From Neoechinorhynchus agilis (taxonomy: Eukaryota; Acanthocephala): a DNA stretch of 64,000 nt. Location of the stretch: the NCBI GenBank assembly GCA_051530055.1, contig JBMGUZ010000004.1, positions 1-64,000 on the forward strand, in the 5' to 3' direction. The notes beneath the pieces are model-generated. The model saw only the letters and a list, made by a program, of their open reading frames with translations. It searched no databases and had not been told where the DNA came from. Below are positions 45,279 to 55,486 of the stretch, in pieces; the stretch's first letter is position 1, and each line of letters opens with the position of its first letter. The translations under genes were made by a program, and so were the position numbers.

Positions 45279-46797
45279 AAGACGCACTTTATTTGGATTT
45301 ATCTCTCTCTCTCTCGCGAGTTTAGTACTCTTGATCCTTTTCTTAAGATTTTTTTGAAGTTGCTTCTTCCTCTTTTTTTAAGTTGTATTTAATACTTGTG
45401 ATTTTAAAGATGATTCGTCCTTGGGCTTCTGCTCATGAAAACGTGGAACGTCTTAAGGCTTTTTTCCCCTGCCGTGGAAGCCATGTTTAGTGCGGTCCCT
45501 GTAGATAGACCAATGGTGTTGAGCCGTTTTGTTATTCCTTTTGAATATGTGCCTCTTGAGCCGACGGCGTGGCCCATTGTCGATACGCGGTGAGGAGCAA
45601 ATCCCAGCTTTATGGCTACCTCTTCTTTAATAGCCTTATATTTGTCCTCTTTCGCATTCATTATTTCCTCTGCCCGTTCATTTGTAGTTTCATAGTAGAC
45701 GGCAAAGTCCGTTATGATTGCTTTTTGCGCGTTTCTATCGACCAATATGGCATCCGGTTTGTACAGCTGCCCTCCAGGATCGTGGATACGATTCTCGGTT
45801 AGTACTTCATACCGAGAACCCCATCTCTTGTTTAGAGCCCATATGAATCGATTTTGTATGTTATCACGGCGCTCTATCATCATGCCCGTACTGTATGGGC
45901 AGCTGTTTAGCACATGCATTTGTGTTTCAGCTTCGGCTGAACAATGTCGACATTTCCTCGTCCTGTCGTGGTCGATTGTTGCCAAATTCGCGCCTACTTC
46001 GAGCAATTGGAATCGCATCTTTACCAATTCCGTGTAATGTTTGTGGATGTCTTGTCTATATCGGAATGATAAAGATTTTCGTTCGAAGTTTCCATTTGTG
46101 AACGATTCAATTCCTTGCGATTGCGTCTTCGCTTTCGTGCACTTACTGATGGTGCTCGAAATGTGCAGTGCCTTAGCGCGCGCGGTATCAGTAATTTCTT
46201 CAGTCGAGCCAAGTCCTTCGAAATATTTTTGGACAGTTTTTTTTATATTCAGATAAAATTTTGAGTTCGGAGCAACGTTTCTTTGCATTTATGTATATTT
46301 TTAGTCGCATATCCATGACTGATTGTTTAATAGATTTGTATCCTAGACCACCTTTGTTCAGGGGCAGGAATATTGCACCATCGTTTAGAAAGTGAGGTAA
46401 AAATAAAAGTTTCTTCAGCTTGGTCCGCCAGAATTGTTCGACTGTATCAATGTTTGATACGGAAATGTCATGAGCTGCCTGAAGTTTTGCTATAATTTGG
46501 GGCAGTCCGTAGTCGCTAATTAGATGCGCTGCTTGTGTTGGTCTTAGGCCTGCTTCCTTAGTTTATAAGAATAAATGAGTAATATCATTCTTGATGGAGT
46601 CAATTGTTGTAGGCATCCAAGGAGTGCCTCCGAGATACTGCACTGGATCGCCGTTTAATATTGTGTTTAGCTTCATTCCATCGAATTCGAATTGAGGGTC
46701 GTGTGCAATTATTTTGTTGCCGTTAATGTACGATTGGGAATAAGTCCTACATTTGTGTGGCGAAAAATGTAAATCCTTTTCCTTTAGAAGAGATGAG
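45279..46797 (-). mobile_element. R2-9: 5'-truncated R2 LINE
   Basis: Minus-strand R2 beginning after YADD: HFSPHKCRTYSQSYINGN, DPVQYLGGTPWMP, then RPTQAAHLISDYGLPQIIAK and DGAIFLPLNKGGLGYKSI in other frames, then an open C-terminal half (46288-45404). The 3' UTR ends at the canonical TAGCC target. The 5' junction lies in 28S about 117 bp downstream of the target. It is inactive because it lacks the RT core. Confidence 0.88.
45404..46288 (-). CDS. R2-9 C-terminal half: knuckle and endonuclease
   Basis: 294 codons, uninterrupted, with FRYRQDIHKHYTELVKMRFQ, the CCHC knuckle CRHCSAEAETQMHVLNSC, RHDNIQNRFIWALNKRWGSR, and an endonuclease core PDAILVDRN...IITDFAVYYET with P-D and the distal D kept. 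The tail has AVGSRGTYSKGI and KSLKTFHVFMSRS. It is a close relative of R2-12/13 (same KRWGSR wording), different from R2-5. As a stand-alone frame it would lack DNA-binding fingers and RT. Confidence 0.85.
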   Translation of the reverse strand: MQRNVAPNSKFYLNIKKTVQKYFEGLGSTEEITDTARAKALHISSTISKCTKAKTQSQGIESFTNGNFERKSLSFRYRQDIHKHYTELVKMRFQLLEVGANLATIDHDRTRKCRHCSAEAETQMHVLNSCPYSTGMMIERRDNIQNRFIWALNKRWGSRYEVLTENRIHDPGGQLYKPDAILVDRNAQKAIITDFAVYYETTNERAEEIMNAKEDKYKAIKEEVAIKLGFAPHRVSTMGHAVGSRGTYSKGITKRLNTIGLSTGTALNMASTAGEKSLKTFHVFMSRSPRTNHL

Positions 46798-46829
46798 CCC
46801 AACAGGGTCTTCTTTCCCCGCTGTTACTC

Positions 46830-46863
<34 letters not shown>

Positions 46864-46922
46864 GCTGCAGACAGGGACAGTAGGAATCTCAATAATCCAT
46901 TCATGCACGTCACTATCGGCTA
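46798..46922 (-). pseudogene. 28S fragment between R2-10 and R2-9
   Basis: Minus strand: TAGCCG, then TAGTGACGTGCATGAATGGA, GAGATTCCTACTGTCCCTGT, AGCGAAACCACAGCCAAGGG, to GAAGACCCTGTTG. Compared with other copies about 20 bp of the canonical target (AAATGCCTCGTCATCTAAT) are missing right after TAGCC. R2-9 follows at its distal end. Confidence 0.93.
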
Positions 46923-47845
46923 GGGACTCATTTATTATGTAAATATGTGTATACAAGGTTTACTATTAAATAGGTGTTTGTCAGATGGATTGATTGAATT
47001 AGATTTCTTTGATTGCAGAAATGTTCTGATTGAATAAACTTGAATATTATTGGCTGTGTTGAATAGTTTGGCCGTTAATATGTGATTGGTATCTGCTTCT
47101 TGGCTTAGCTACATTATTCTCTCGAGTTGCAACGATCCCAGGGCAGCCACTTTCTACCCATGAACGAGCGATACACCGTGAGGCTTTTTGAGGCTGATGT
47201 TTGGGCCACATTCTTCGCTGTGTTTTTCCCAAGACAAAACGAGCCTAGCCTGTCAATTAGCCTTCGGCTGTAGGTTCCGCGTGCACCGACCGCGATTCCG
47301 ACAGTTGCTACTCTGTGATTCCGGATTTGAAATTGTGCAGCAACCTCCGGGATTATTGTCTGGTACTTTTCTTCTTTGGCCTTCATTACCTGCTCTGCGC
47401 GATCGCTTGAGGTTTCGTAGTAAGTCGCAAAGTCGATAATTTTTGCTTCTGCTTTTCTTTCATCGTAGATCACCAGGTCCGGCTTCATTAGTTTGTTGTC
47501 GTTACTGCGATATCGGTTTGTATCGAAAATTTTAATGCGCTCGCCGTGCTTCTTTCTTAGGGCCCATACGAAACGCCTTTGAATCGCGTCGTGTCTTTTA
47601 ATCATTGGCCCGTTATTCTGTCGCACTCGCAGATAGCGTGCAAGAGCGTTTCCCGAGGACAGCTGCAATGTCGGCAGGCCGCGGTTCTTTTATTGTCCAT
47701 TCGGTTTAGTACGGTTGCCACCTCGAGTAATTGAAAGCGAAGTTTGACGTTCTCGACGTACGATTGATGGCGGTCTTGCCGATATCGAAAACTTATTAGT
47801 TCTTGATCGAAATTTCCGTCGTGAAAACATGTACTCCCCGTTATT
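46923..47845 (-). pseudogene. R2-10: R2 C-terminal fragment
   Basis: Minus strand from the satellite edge: FDQELISFRYRQDRHQSYVE and VKLRFQLLEVATVLNRMDNK, then CRHCSCPRETLLHAICEC (CCHC knuckle). The frame 47668-47114 holds KRHDAIQRRFVWALRKKHGE, MKPDLVIYDE...AKIIDFATYYET (endonuclease) and AVGARGTYSRRLIDRL. A 3' UTR leads to a modified 28S junction at 46922. There is one frame change upstream of 47668. The 5' truncation lies at the satellite boundary, in the same relative orientation as R2-1. Confidence 0.85.
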
Positions 47846-48735
47846 AAAGCGAAGCACTAAGAGTGAGTACTCGAATATGTTTTCAAATCTCGAGTTTTTA
47901 TTTAATTGATAATGTTTTTCAAAGGCGCGTCTAAATTAAAGCGAAGCACTAAGAGTGAGTACACGAATGCGTTTTCAAATCTTTTGTTTTTATTTGATTG
48001 ATAATGTTTCCACAAATCGCGTCCAAATTAAAGCGAAGCACTAAGAGTTAGTACACGAATGCGTTTTAAAATCTCGAGTTTTTATTTAATTGATAATGTT
48101 TTTCAAAAGCGCGTCTAAATTAAAGTGAAGAAATAAGAGTGAGTACCGGAATGCGTTTTCAAATCTCTTGTTTTTATTTGATTGATTATGTTTTCCAAAA
48201 GCGCGTCTAAATTAAAGCGAACAACTAAGAGTGAGAACACGAATGGATTTTCAAATCTCGGGTTTCTATTATATTGATAATGTTTTTCAAAGGCGCGTCT
48301 AAATTAAAGCGAAGCACTAAGAGTGAGTACACGAATGCGTTTTCAAATCTCTTGTTTTTATTTGATTGATTATGTTTTCCAAAAGCGCGCTAAATTAAAG
48401 CGAAGCGCGAAGAGTGAGTATTCGAACGCGTTTTAAAATCTCTTATTTTTATTTGATTGATAATGTTTTCCAAGTGCGCGTCTAAATTAAGGTGAAGATC
48501 TAAAATTGAGTACACGAACGCGTTTTGAATTCTCATATTTTTATTTGATTGGTAATGTTTTCCAAATGCTCGTCTAAATTAAAGTGAAGATCTGAGAGTT
48601 AGCACAATAATGCATTTTGTAATCTCTTATTTTTATTGTATTGATATTGTTTTCCAAAAACGCGTCCAAATTAAAGTCAAGCACTAGGAGGTTGTACACA
48701 AATGCGTTTTCAAATCTCGGTTTTTATTTGGTTGA
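47846..48735 (-). repeat. 92-bp satellite, about ten copies, inverted
   Basis: The same family as 1896-6282 in reverse orientation, with TTTTCCAAAAGCGCGTCTAA-type cores every 92 bp or so. Units at the right edge (after about 48480) are more diverged. Confidence 0.93.
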
Positions 48736-49200
48736 TATGGCTCACAATCAGAAGATATTGCATGAGCATGTGTTTAAATTTTTAAATTTTATGACTTTTT
48801 GCAACCAATAAATGGCGGACGAAAGTTTTACTAGCTTAATGGTAAACGCGTTATGGATTGAATGTGTTTTCGATATAAACGGCGGAAAAAATAGAGCAGC
48901 AATAAAACACCGGTGTCGATTTCTGTCTTTCTGTAGGTTATTTGCTCATAATCTGAAGATGTTGCTTAAGCACATGTTCTAATTTTGAAGTAGATAACGT
49001 CATATTTTCGATATAAACCACGAAAAAAATAAAGCAGCAATAATGCACCTAAGCCTATTTCGGTTTGCCACTATGTTATGTTGTCAAAATCAGAATATAT
49101 TGCATGAGAACGTATTCTAATTTTTAAACCGATGACGTCTTGTTTGCGATGTAAAAACCCAAGCACCAATAAAACACTGCAGTAGATTTCTGTTTTCCTG
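48736..49200. repeat. Degenerate repeat, three partial units
   Basis: Related segments begin at about 48740, 48944 and 49083 (GCTCACAATCAGAAGATATT, GCTCATAATCTGAAGATGTT, TGTCAAAATCAGAATATATT). They share ATATAAAC and AGCAGCAATAA/AGCACCAATAA motifs further on. Spacing is irregular (204 and 139 bp). No coding signal. Confidence 0.6.
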
Positions 49201-49540
49201 TATGTTATTTGTAAAGAAACGGAGAGGATCCCAAATGGATTATAGACCGTGGAATCAAAAGCAGGAAGTACCACCCACACAACAACCACAACCAAAAATC
49301 GCCCGCAGAGCCTATATGTTTTGAAAGAGTGGACTTCATCGATGATGAAACAAATCAAATGATATATTCCATTAGAGCACCAGTTTTTTGGCCTGCCCAA
49401 AAAGGAACGGCAATAAAAGAATCATACTCGGTGGAGTTGAAATGAGGTAGTCAATTATAAAATTGAGATATATTATGAACACTTTCCCTTTCTTGAAATA
49501 AAAAATGGAAGTTCTAAGGATGCGAACATATATCATCTCG
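49201..49540. other. Unassigned sequence
   Basis: I see no repeat unit or recognisable protein here. Short open frames exist on both strands, without codon or domain support. Confidence 0.4.
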
Positions 49541-50595
49541 AAAGTGTCTGCGAACAATAGTGTTCATGGAGGCTTTCGGGCGATTTGCTTAGAACCCAAC
49601 ACATCCATGATCGTGACGAATAGGAACGTACTGAGAGCTGATCCCTGATGCAATCCAACTGTAATCTCAAAACAGTTTGTCTCTCCCAGACTGCATCTGA
49701 CACATGTGCGGGAGCCTTCAAACATGATCATGATTGCTCTTATGTATTCCTCGAACAGTTCTTTTTTCTGAGGCACGTCCATATTAGGTCTCTCGGCACT
49801 GTATCATAGGCTTTCTCAAGGTCCACTAATACATTGTATAGGGGCTTTTGGTTTTTCATTGTATCTCTCGTACAATTGTCTGATTAGAAAGATCAATTCT
49901 GTTGTTCTCCACCCTGGCATAAAACTTCTCTGATGTTTTCCATGCGGATATCTTCTCCCAGTCTACTCTTTAGAAGCCTTTCATATAGTTTCATTGTGTG
50001 ACTCATAAGCTTTATGCCCCTATAGTTACTGCATTGTTCAATATCTTCTTTTCGTAGATCGGAAAGCTTCGGGCATTTTCACGATTTGTGATTACTTCGA
50101 TATAGATTTGTCAACACTTGGATACGAAAATGACAGAACGCTTTCCATATTTCGATCGGGATACCATCCGGTTCAACGCTTTTCCCCATTTTCATGCGTC
50201 CAAGCTCTCTCGCAACTTCATTGTAGGAGAACGGTCGCACTGCATTCGTGCTCAGGAGTTTATCGAAATACTCTCGCCATCTTAGAAGAACCTCGTTTTC
50301 GTTTCACAACGTACTTCCCGACGAATCCTTGATCCTTTTGATACTGGAAATATCCGTTGACTTTTGTCGCGAATTTGTGCGATCTTGAAGATCTTTCCAC
50401 TCCCATTGCCTTTTTCTAGTGCCTCATAGATCTCTCTGTCCGCCTCTCGCTTTGCCATCGCGCATTCCCTTCTCGCTTTTTCTTTTCCTGTTTTAAATCC
50501 TAATGAGATGCAACTGTTCGAGCCTGGTCCCATATCTTCTTAGTTTCTTTTAACCCTTGGGTTCCACCACCACTTCTCTTTACCTGATGGAAGCG
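49541..50595 (-). pseudogene. RTE-like LINE fragment
   Basis: Minus-strand non-LTR RT remnant. At 50533-50282 the frame AKREADREIYEALEKGNGSG then KIFKIAQIRDKSQR resembles the segment before the RT in RTE-like elements. A plain RT motif block follows at 49782-49560: MDVPQKKELFEEYIRAIMIM, CVRCSLGETNCFEITVGLHQ, then GSALSTFLFVTIMDVL (motif B). Several stops separate them. Endonuclease and motif C were not found. It is a different family from the LINE at 25298. Confidence 0.72.
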
Positions 50596-50599
50596 GTTT

Positions 50600-51590
50600 G
50601 CCTGATGCACATTACCAGACGAGAGGAGCTCAACACCCGAAATGGCAAAACCAGAGTCTGCAATCGAGGCTGAACTGATTCTCGAGGAACGCGAGCTTTA
50701 TAATCAAGAAGTAATTGCATACGGAAATCAATACCCTGCCTCTGTCCGATCATCTTCACTGGTAAGTGGTACAAAAGTGCAAAGCCAGGTTTGCTATGTT
50801 CATCATACGCCACAGTCATTATGCCAGTGTGAAGGGACACAATAAAGGCAGACTGTAAAGTCGTGTCATTTTTTTACAGTGGTCGAGGCGTATTTGAGCG
50901 TACTGGTTGTTCTGTACAAGAAAAGCCTCCATCCAAGGTTCACGGGTTTTCTTGAGACGGAGATGCAAATCATCCGTTGACCGGAAGGATCAAGTAATGG
51001 GGATGTGTTAACGCTGCTTCTACGCGATATGCGCAGTATTGTCGGTGCGGCCGTAGTGTTGAAGTATCGGAAATTATCCGGGCGCGACAGCTTGGTTTTA
51101 AAATCATCAAGTTTAGGGAGGGTCCGGTGGAAAAAGATAGCTACGAAAATAAGAGGGGAGGTTCAAGACAAGGAGGATTACTATGCGCAAGTAGCGAAAA
51201 AGCATCTCTGATGCTAACTCACTAAAAGATGCTTTGTCTGGAATAATTAGTGATGTAACGACAAATGAGTACATATCAAACGCATTTACAAGCAGCTACA
51301 CTAAAATTCATACTTCAACTGGTCCTCCCTCGGAGCCCATACACTTCAACCGAGACGTGAAGCAAGGAGATCCACTTGCGCCATTTCTCTTCGCCCTTTG
51401 CATTGACGACGTCCTGATGAACGTTAAAGCAAGTAGAGTAGATTACATTGAGGGCGTCACATATATTCCTGCCATTGTAAACGCTGACGACATACTGTTG
51501 ATTGGAAACGATCAAGAATAGCTCCAGTCTATTATTAACGTCGTCTCAAAGGAACTGAAACACAAAGGCCTAAAAGGGATCTTTTTTGAT
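50600..51590 (+). pseudogene. R2-11: R2 fragment, linker and RT pieces
   Basis: The frame 50642-50845 holds YPASVRSSSLVSGTKVQSQV and HHTPQSLCQCEGTQ, aligning with the R2-7 linker (SPSVRSPTLVSGMETQRQF, HTPQSRRQCEG). Homology to YLSVLVVLYKKSLHPRF and LETEMQII follows at about 50890-50970. At 51234-51521 an RT piece holds NAFTSSYTKIHTSTGPPSEP, DVKQGDPLAPFLFALCIDDV (motif B) and NADDILLIG (motif C, Tyr-Ala replaced by Asn-Ala). The part between is deleted. Inactive. Confidence 0.78.
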
Positions 51591-51719
51591 AAGGGAAAAT
51601 TACTGGGGGCAAGCGTGTCCACACAAGTCGCATCCCATAAAAGCGGTTTTCCCCCCCGCCGTGGAAAAACCGTGACACCGTCAGGTCGCTTGCTGTCGAG
51701 TTCCGATTGTCGGGGACCA
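51591..51719. other. Unassigned junction sequence
   Basis: Between the R2-11 end and composite repeat copy 6. It contains a C-rich run, TTTTCCCCCCCGCCG, near 51650 and nothing recognisable. Confidence 0.35.
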
Positions 51720-52265
51720 TCGGCGCCAAAATCACTCAATTTATTAGCGAACAAAACAAAACGACCCTAGAACATGAAATCAGCGATTAGAAACCGACGG
51801 CAATTTACAATGTACAAAAAAACGGCATAATTCTAGTCAGCGTAATTATTTGGCACGCGCGTTTAAATTTGTATCATTATTTTTTAATCGAAAAATTATC
51901 TGTGAAAATTAGCGATATAGTCTGCGTCCCCGAAGTCTGTTTAAATTAATAGCGGTTTAATTCGTTTTTAAATTGTTCTTAATGTTCATTGTGGAATTGA
52001 CGGACAGTTTTGAGTTTCTTCGAATTAAAATTTACAAGCGATTTTTAAAGCTGGTAGCATACAAAAATTCAATCATAGCAAATACAAAAACATTTAAAAT
52101 CAGCGCGTCGGGGATTACTAAATGGACAATACTGTATGTTGCTAGATATCGTATTGACAAAAATTTAGTAGCATTTGTTCAACTAGTAAAAAGTCATAAA
52201 AGTTAAGGATCATTTAATTAATAAACGTCAACAAAATTTGACAACACCAATTAAATCACCGCATC
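51720..52265 (+). repeat. Composite repeat CR, copy 6 (partial)
   Basis: It enters mid-CR at GGCGCCAAAATCACTCAATT and follows through TTTTTTAATCGAAAAATTAT, GACGGACAGTTTTGAGTTTC and AAGCTGGTAGCATACAAAAA. It then passes into sequence like the 23.7-24.2 kb repeats (AATCAGCGCGTCGGGGATTA, GACAATACTGTATGTTGCTA). Confidence 0.75.
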
Positions 52266-52269
52266 AGAA

Positions 52270-55137
52270 ATACCCCATAGCTATGCTCCGCGTTTGTTCG
52301 GCGTCTGGAAGGCAATAACAGTAGAAGAGGTTCGTCAGTCATTAAGGGGAATGAAAGGATCCAGTTCGGCGGGTCCCGATGGAATAAGTTTGCGTAAACT
52401 TGCGTCCTTTGACAAAAATTTAACTCTTACCACTCTTCTCTTCAACCTAGCGCTACAAAATGGAGGTCCTCCTACCCAATGGAGAGAGAGCAAAACTCTC
52501 CTAATACCTAAGACCGGAAAATCCGCCAAGCAACTAAGGATGCTAGAAAATTGAAGGCCCATAACTATTGCATATGGCTTACTAAAGCTTCTCCATCGAA
52601 TAATATTACAGAGACTAACTGCTAGTTGCACCCTGGATGCGGGGCAGACTGCAGGTAGCGAGTCGGCCTGTCTGGTCAACAATATCGACAATGCCGGGCA
52701 AAGCGGGTTGGAGTAGCGATCGCAGTATTAGATGTGTCTAGCGCATTCGATAAGGTAAATCATAGCGCGGTAATGCGCGAGTTGGTCCGTCAGGATGTCC
52801 CCGAGCACCTCAAGAGATACATTAGGAATTCATTTAGAGAAGCGTTCACACGACTGCAGTTCCCTAACGCAAAACAGTCCGAAAGGATTTTCTTTAAGAG
52901 AGGAGTTAAACAAGGAGACCCTTTGTCTCCGTTTTATTTGCAGATGATATTTTAATGTTTAGTAGGTCACCCGCGAGGCTGCATTGCGGAATGTGGGGTT
53001 GGTTTTTAATCCTACCAAATGCTTTTCCTATAGTCACCATTTTAATTGCGGTTCGTTAATTGTCGACGCAAATCCAGTGGTAAGCATTTTGGGAGTCCAA
53101 TTACGCACGGTAGTTGATGGAGACAATATCAATTATTTAGGCGGAAAGCCTTGGACGGCATTCAATCAACAGGAGGTGAGAGATATAGAAAGGGCTTTTA
53201 GCTTGACCAAAGAGGCCGGTTTGTCCCCCACGCAGGCTAATGGCCACCAAGCATTTATAAATGGGTATGTGGATTCTAATCAGCTCTCAATTAGGTATAG
53301 ACAGGATCGGCACAGGCACTTTACGGAGCTGGTCAAGATGCGAGCTGAACTTCTATAGGTTGGTGCCGTTATGGCAAGGATGCCGAGTGAGAGGCGGAAA
53401 ACTTGCCGCCATGCACGTATTGAATGGGTGCGAGTTCTCAACGGACGCAATGGTGAAGCGGCACGACGAAGTGCAGCGATGCTTCATAACATCAATAAAC
53501 TGATCCAACGAGGAAAGAGACACAAGTGCTTCAGGCAAATGTGTTGGTTTCACCGTCGAAAACAATAACCACATATTCGACGACGGTGGAAACCTTCACA
53601 AGCCAGATCTGCTTGTAAAAGATCATAGTAGCGGCCGAATTTACATTATTGATATAGCCGTCTACTATGAGACCTCTTTGGAACGAGCGGCGATTATCGG
53701 GAAGAAGAAGGAAAAAAGTACGAAATAATAAGATCAGCGGTTGCAAAAAAATATAACTGCACAATTAGCAGCGTAAAAACGGTAGGTTTACCCGTTGGAT
53801 CCAGAGGTACTTATTCCCCTTTCCTTTTAAATCGATTATCAATTTTCAAATTAACAAGAGATGCCGCAATCAAGATGGCTAATGCAGCGGCAAGAGAAAA
53901 GATACCAAACAAGCGGGCTTGAGTCCTACACAAGCAGCGCATATGATTAATGACTATGGACTCCCGCGCCTTGTATTTCGGCTACAAGCTGCTCACGGCA
54001 TTTTGTCAACTTCCCTAGACAAGTGTGAACAGCACTGGAGTACAAAACAGAAGTTGTTATTTCTCCCCCACTTTTTAAATGATGGGGTAATGTTATTGCC
54101 ATTAAACAAAGGAGGACTTGGGTTCTCGTCAATTAAGCATTCCGTGATGAGTTCAAGAATGAAGAGTTACACTGCAGCAAATTCACACTATCGTGATTTG
54201 GACGAAGACCAGCGTGTTTACAAAAATCTCGAGGAATATGTTATCAGCATCGCTGGATAACCGTCCGACTTCTCAGTCGAGAACATGAGGAATATTTATA
54301 CAATATACCTCGAGAAAAAGTGGAAGACGCAACTACTTAATCGCTGGGAGTAAGCGCAATCACGGGGGACATTTCAATCATTCGGCGCGAACTTTCCGAT
54401 ACCGTCAAGAAAACTACTACAATTATACAATGTGAGTAAAAATGCGGTATCAACTGCTGGAGGTTGCATCAAATCTCTCCAGGATGGGCCAAGCCCGAAG
54501 CACTGAAGACACTGGATGGCACCAGCACAGACGCAACTTCATGTACTAAATCTCTGCCCGAAAAACACAACTAAAATGGTAAAGCACCACGATGAGGTCC
54601 AAGGACGCTTTACATGGGATCTACAGAAGCGATGGGGCTCTCGGTGGGAGATTGATACCGAGAACCGTATTATCGGTTTGAAGTTCCAATTGAGAATTGT
54701 ACCCACAATCCAGGAGGGCAGGTGTAAAAACCGGATGCAATATTAGTCGATTAAAACGGCAAGCGATCATAGTTGACTTTGCCGTCTATTACGAAAATAC
54801 AAATGAGCGCACAGAGGAAATTATGACTGCGATGAGGTAGCCATATAGCTGGATTTTCCTAATGAAAGCGTTTCGACAATGGGGCTCGCTATTGGCTCAT
54901 TGATCAAGCGGCTAAAAAAAATTCAATTTGTCAATTAAAACCGAAGTTCGGCAGAGAGGAGCTTAAAGACGTTCCACCTATTAATGACACGAAGCAGAAG
55001 AATCAATAATCTTTAAATAACAATGCATGGAACACAATTCAAATAAATGAAGAATCGGCTATGAAGAAATATGGAAAAAATTGATCAAAAGTATTAAACC
55101 CGTGTGAAAGAAAATATCTCCAAAATAAATGCATGCC
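52270..55137 (+). mobile_element. R2-12: mosaic of two R2 copies
   Basis: Segment 1 (52294-about 53913) runs from the RT start (SSSAGPDGISLRKLASFDKN; motif A SSAFDKVNHSAV; motif B GVKQGDPLSPF) through a deletion at motif C to DNINYLGGKPWTAF and SPTQA, a second deletion, FRYRQ-like SIRYRQDRHRHF, the knuckle region, endonuclease KPDLLVKD...IYIIDIAVYYET, and the tail GSRGTYSPFLLNRL. At about 53915 it jumps back to GLSPTQAAHMINDYGLPRLV and runs again through thumb, knuckle and endonuclease pieces to a 3' UTR ending at 55137 beside TAGCC. Several stops occur. The second C-terminal part and 3' UTR are nearly identical to R2-13. Confidence 0.85.
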
Positions 55138-55168
<31 letters not shown>

Positions 55169-55225
55169 ATTTTGAATCGAAAAAACTTACAAACACGCGG
55201 GTAAATGGTGGACGTAACTATGACT
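55138..55225 (+). pseudogene. 28S pieces between R2-12 and R2-13
   Basis: Two 28S bits. TAGCCAAATGCCTCGTCATC to TTAGTGAC (55138-55168) is the downstream flank of R2-12. ACGCGGGTAAATGGTGGACG to TAACTATGACT (55194-55225) is the upstream flank of R2-13. The 25 bp between them (ATTTTGAATCGAAAAAACTT onward) are unassigned. The second bit lies upstream of the first in a real 28S gene, so the two R2 copies sat in separate 28S units that were shortened and joined. Confidence 0.93.
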
Positions 55226-55486
55226 TTCCTAATTTCCGACAAAGATTCCCTAGGACCCAAAGAAACTATCGAAACTAAAGAAAGCTCATCAGTTTACCCC
55301 CATCCGCCGGGTACGAAGCGCTTCCGCGCTTAAGATGGCGATCTTCCAAACAATCAACCAACTGTTTCAACTGCATCAACTGCTGATTCGACTTATTTTT
55401 TCACCCAAGAGACAAAAAAGTCGAGAGTTAACTCCACATCGACCGGAAGCGAAGCGCATTTTTCAGATGGCGCTTTTCCCGATGAT
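55226..55486 (+). promoter_or_regulatory. R2-13 5' UTR and leader
   Basis: It begins after 28S AACTATGACT. It includes GAAGCGCTTCCGCGCTTAAG followed by ATGGCG (about 55316-55338), aligned to the box before the ATG in R2-5 and R2-7. The GCGCTTCCGCGC stretch is self-complementary and could form part of a 5' RNA fold; I could not compute one. Confidence 0.5.
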
